A DNA stretch of 64,000 nucleotides from Todiramphus chloris collaris (Eukaryota > Chordata > Aves > Coraciiformes > Alcedinidae). Below are positions 63,426 to 64,000 of this stretch, piece after piece. Made by a program: the position numbers and the translations under genes. Location of the stretch: NCBI GenBank assembly GCA_025345505.1, contig JANVCC010010406.1:15403260-15467259 (forward strand). Direction: 5' to 3'. The stretch's first letter is position 1, and every line of letters begins with the position of its first letter. The notes under the pieces are model-generated. The model saw nothing but the letters and a program-made list of their open reading frames with translations, had not been told where the DNA came from and did no database searches.

Positions 63426-64000
63426 TCTGACCACCAGGATGTCAGCATTATCTTCTTTGTAGTTCTAATCTCAAATTCCAATCTTAAAATAACATGAATC
63501 AACTATGTTATATTGCACCCTTCTCCTTTTCTCGTGTAGTAAAGTCAATTTCTGTAAATGAAGAAATGACACTAGTAAAAAATATCTAAAACACCACTTT
63601 GTGTATCTGACTCACTCATTCGAAAGAAACTCCATGAACAGACCACATGCAAGGCTTCCTGTAATTTAAGAATGGAATAAGTTTCAAATGTACATAAAAG
63701 TAATTTTAAATACAAATCTATTTTATAAAATTAAGGCTAAATGACACACAGACTATGTGTGGATAGCCACACATGTGTATCCACACAGACCTCAAGTCTA
63801 AAGAGCTGAATTTTCTGGAGGACCTTGTCGCAAACAAACACTTCATTCAGAACAGATGAAAATGAGGCCACCATTTAAGAATATCTACTTACATTATCAC
63901 TTGAGTTTAGGCAACTCATTAAACAACACCATCACCTCCGTCCCTACCCCAGGTATCTCACATTAAGACCTAACCTCCTCTATTTCAGGACTTAAGCAAA
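63426..64000. other. Unique intronic sequence to the window end
   Basis: Contains a perfect 10-bp inverted repeat (TGTGTGGATA at 63756-63765, TATCCACACA at 63778-63787, 12-nt loop). Nothing else recognised. Confidence 0.6.

Larger units (their letters stand above)
1..64000 (-). other. PTPRD: PTPRD gene, internal part (minus strand; three exons and their introns)
   Basis: The exons at 2148-2336, 868-876 and 127-144 read in this order on the minus strand and spell the start of Ig domain 2 of a LAR-family receptor tyrosine phosphatase plus the meA insert. The protein is a type I membrane protein (three Ig domains, fibronectin III repeats, two cytoplasmic phosphatase domains) that acts as a presynaptic adhesion organiser. 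PTPRD is favoured over PTPRS and PTPRF because the exon reads [12 protein letters not shown] and [17 protein letters not shown], as I recall for PTPRD. Both gene ends lie outside the window. Human PTPRD is on 9p, which corresponds to the avian Z, so this is probably a Z-linked locus (inference). Confidence 0.9.
2337..64000 (-). other. PTPRD: PTPRD intron upstream of the Ig2 exon (at least 61.7 kb)
   Basis: It ends at the acceptor TTTTGCAG (2344-2337, minus). I searched by eye for the Ig1 exons (motifs such as FICQATGDPRP, IVWNKKGKK, YECVASN followed by a G|GT donor) and found none, so the intron probably extends to or beyond 64000. It carries all repeats listed below. Confidence 0.7.

Noticed and set aside
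1-64000. CRISPR arrays, tRNA/rRNA genes, operons, phage or bacterial islands
   Set aside because: No regularly spaced repeats, tRNA-like cloverleaf with A/B boxes, or dense coding; the window is vertebrate intron.

Overview
The window is intronic DNA of a bird nuclear genome. Evidence for a bird: dense chicken-repeat-1 (CR1) LINEs whose 3' ends carry the ATTCTATG/ATTCTGTG octamer, several avian ERVL-type solo LTRs, and relics of an ancient SINE and an older CR1 family. A run of exactly 100 N (17469-17568) marks an assembly gap.

The only gene I can support is PTPRD (receptor-type protein tyrosine phosphatase delta, LAR family), on the minus strand. Three coding exons lie in the first 2.4 kb: the 189-nt exon for the first part of Ig domain 2 (2148-2336) and, downstream in transcription order, two microexons of 9 nt (868-876, codons for Glu-Ser-Ile) and 18 nt (127-144, codons for Gly-Gly-Thr-Pro-Ile-Arg). 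Together the microexons form the meA splice insert, which in mammals tunes binding of this synaptic organiser to postsynaptic partners. All three exons are phase 1-1 and have canonical AG/GT borders, so every inclusion or skipping combination stays in frame. The second half of Ig2 lies beyond position 1. The Ig1 exons were not found, so the intron upstream of 2336 probably fills the remaining ~61.7 kb.

Layout of that intron: a MIR-like relic (2.8-3.0 kb); mostly unique AT-rich sequence to 21.7 kb, with A- or T-rich tracts at 11.5, 13.5 and 18.95 kb; a 5'-long but twice-deleted CR1 (21.7-25.2 kb) interrupted near its 3' end by a solo LTR; a minus-strand CR1 (29.6-31.0 kb) followed by a minus-strand ERVL LTR; an old CR1-L/L3-like tail (32.7 kb); an inverted-repeat element built of ~14-bp subrepeats (37.7-38.4 kb) abutting an ERVL LTR (38.5-39.4 kb); an LTR-like repeat (41.2-41.5 kb); an ERVL LTR joined directly to a CR1 fragment (42.9-43.9 kb); a solo LTR with a CATTTG flanking duplication (45.1-45.6 kb); and CR1 fragments at 47.7, 55.5, 56.0 and 63.2 kb.

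No tRNA, rRNA, CRISPR, operon or other protein gene was recognised. Most open frames of 60-150 codons here are chance frames or parts of decayed repeats. The most informative part biologically is the meA microexon cassette. The least explained is the inverted-repeat element at 37.7-38.4 kb.
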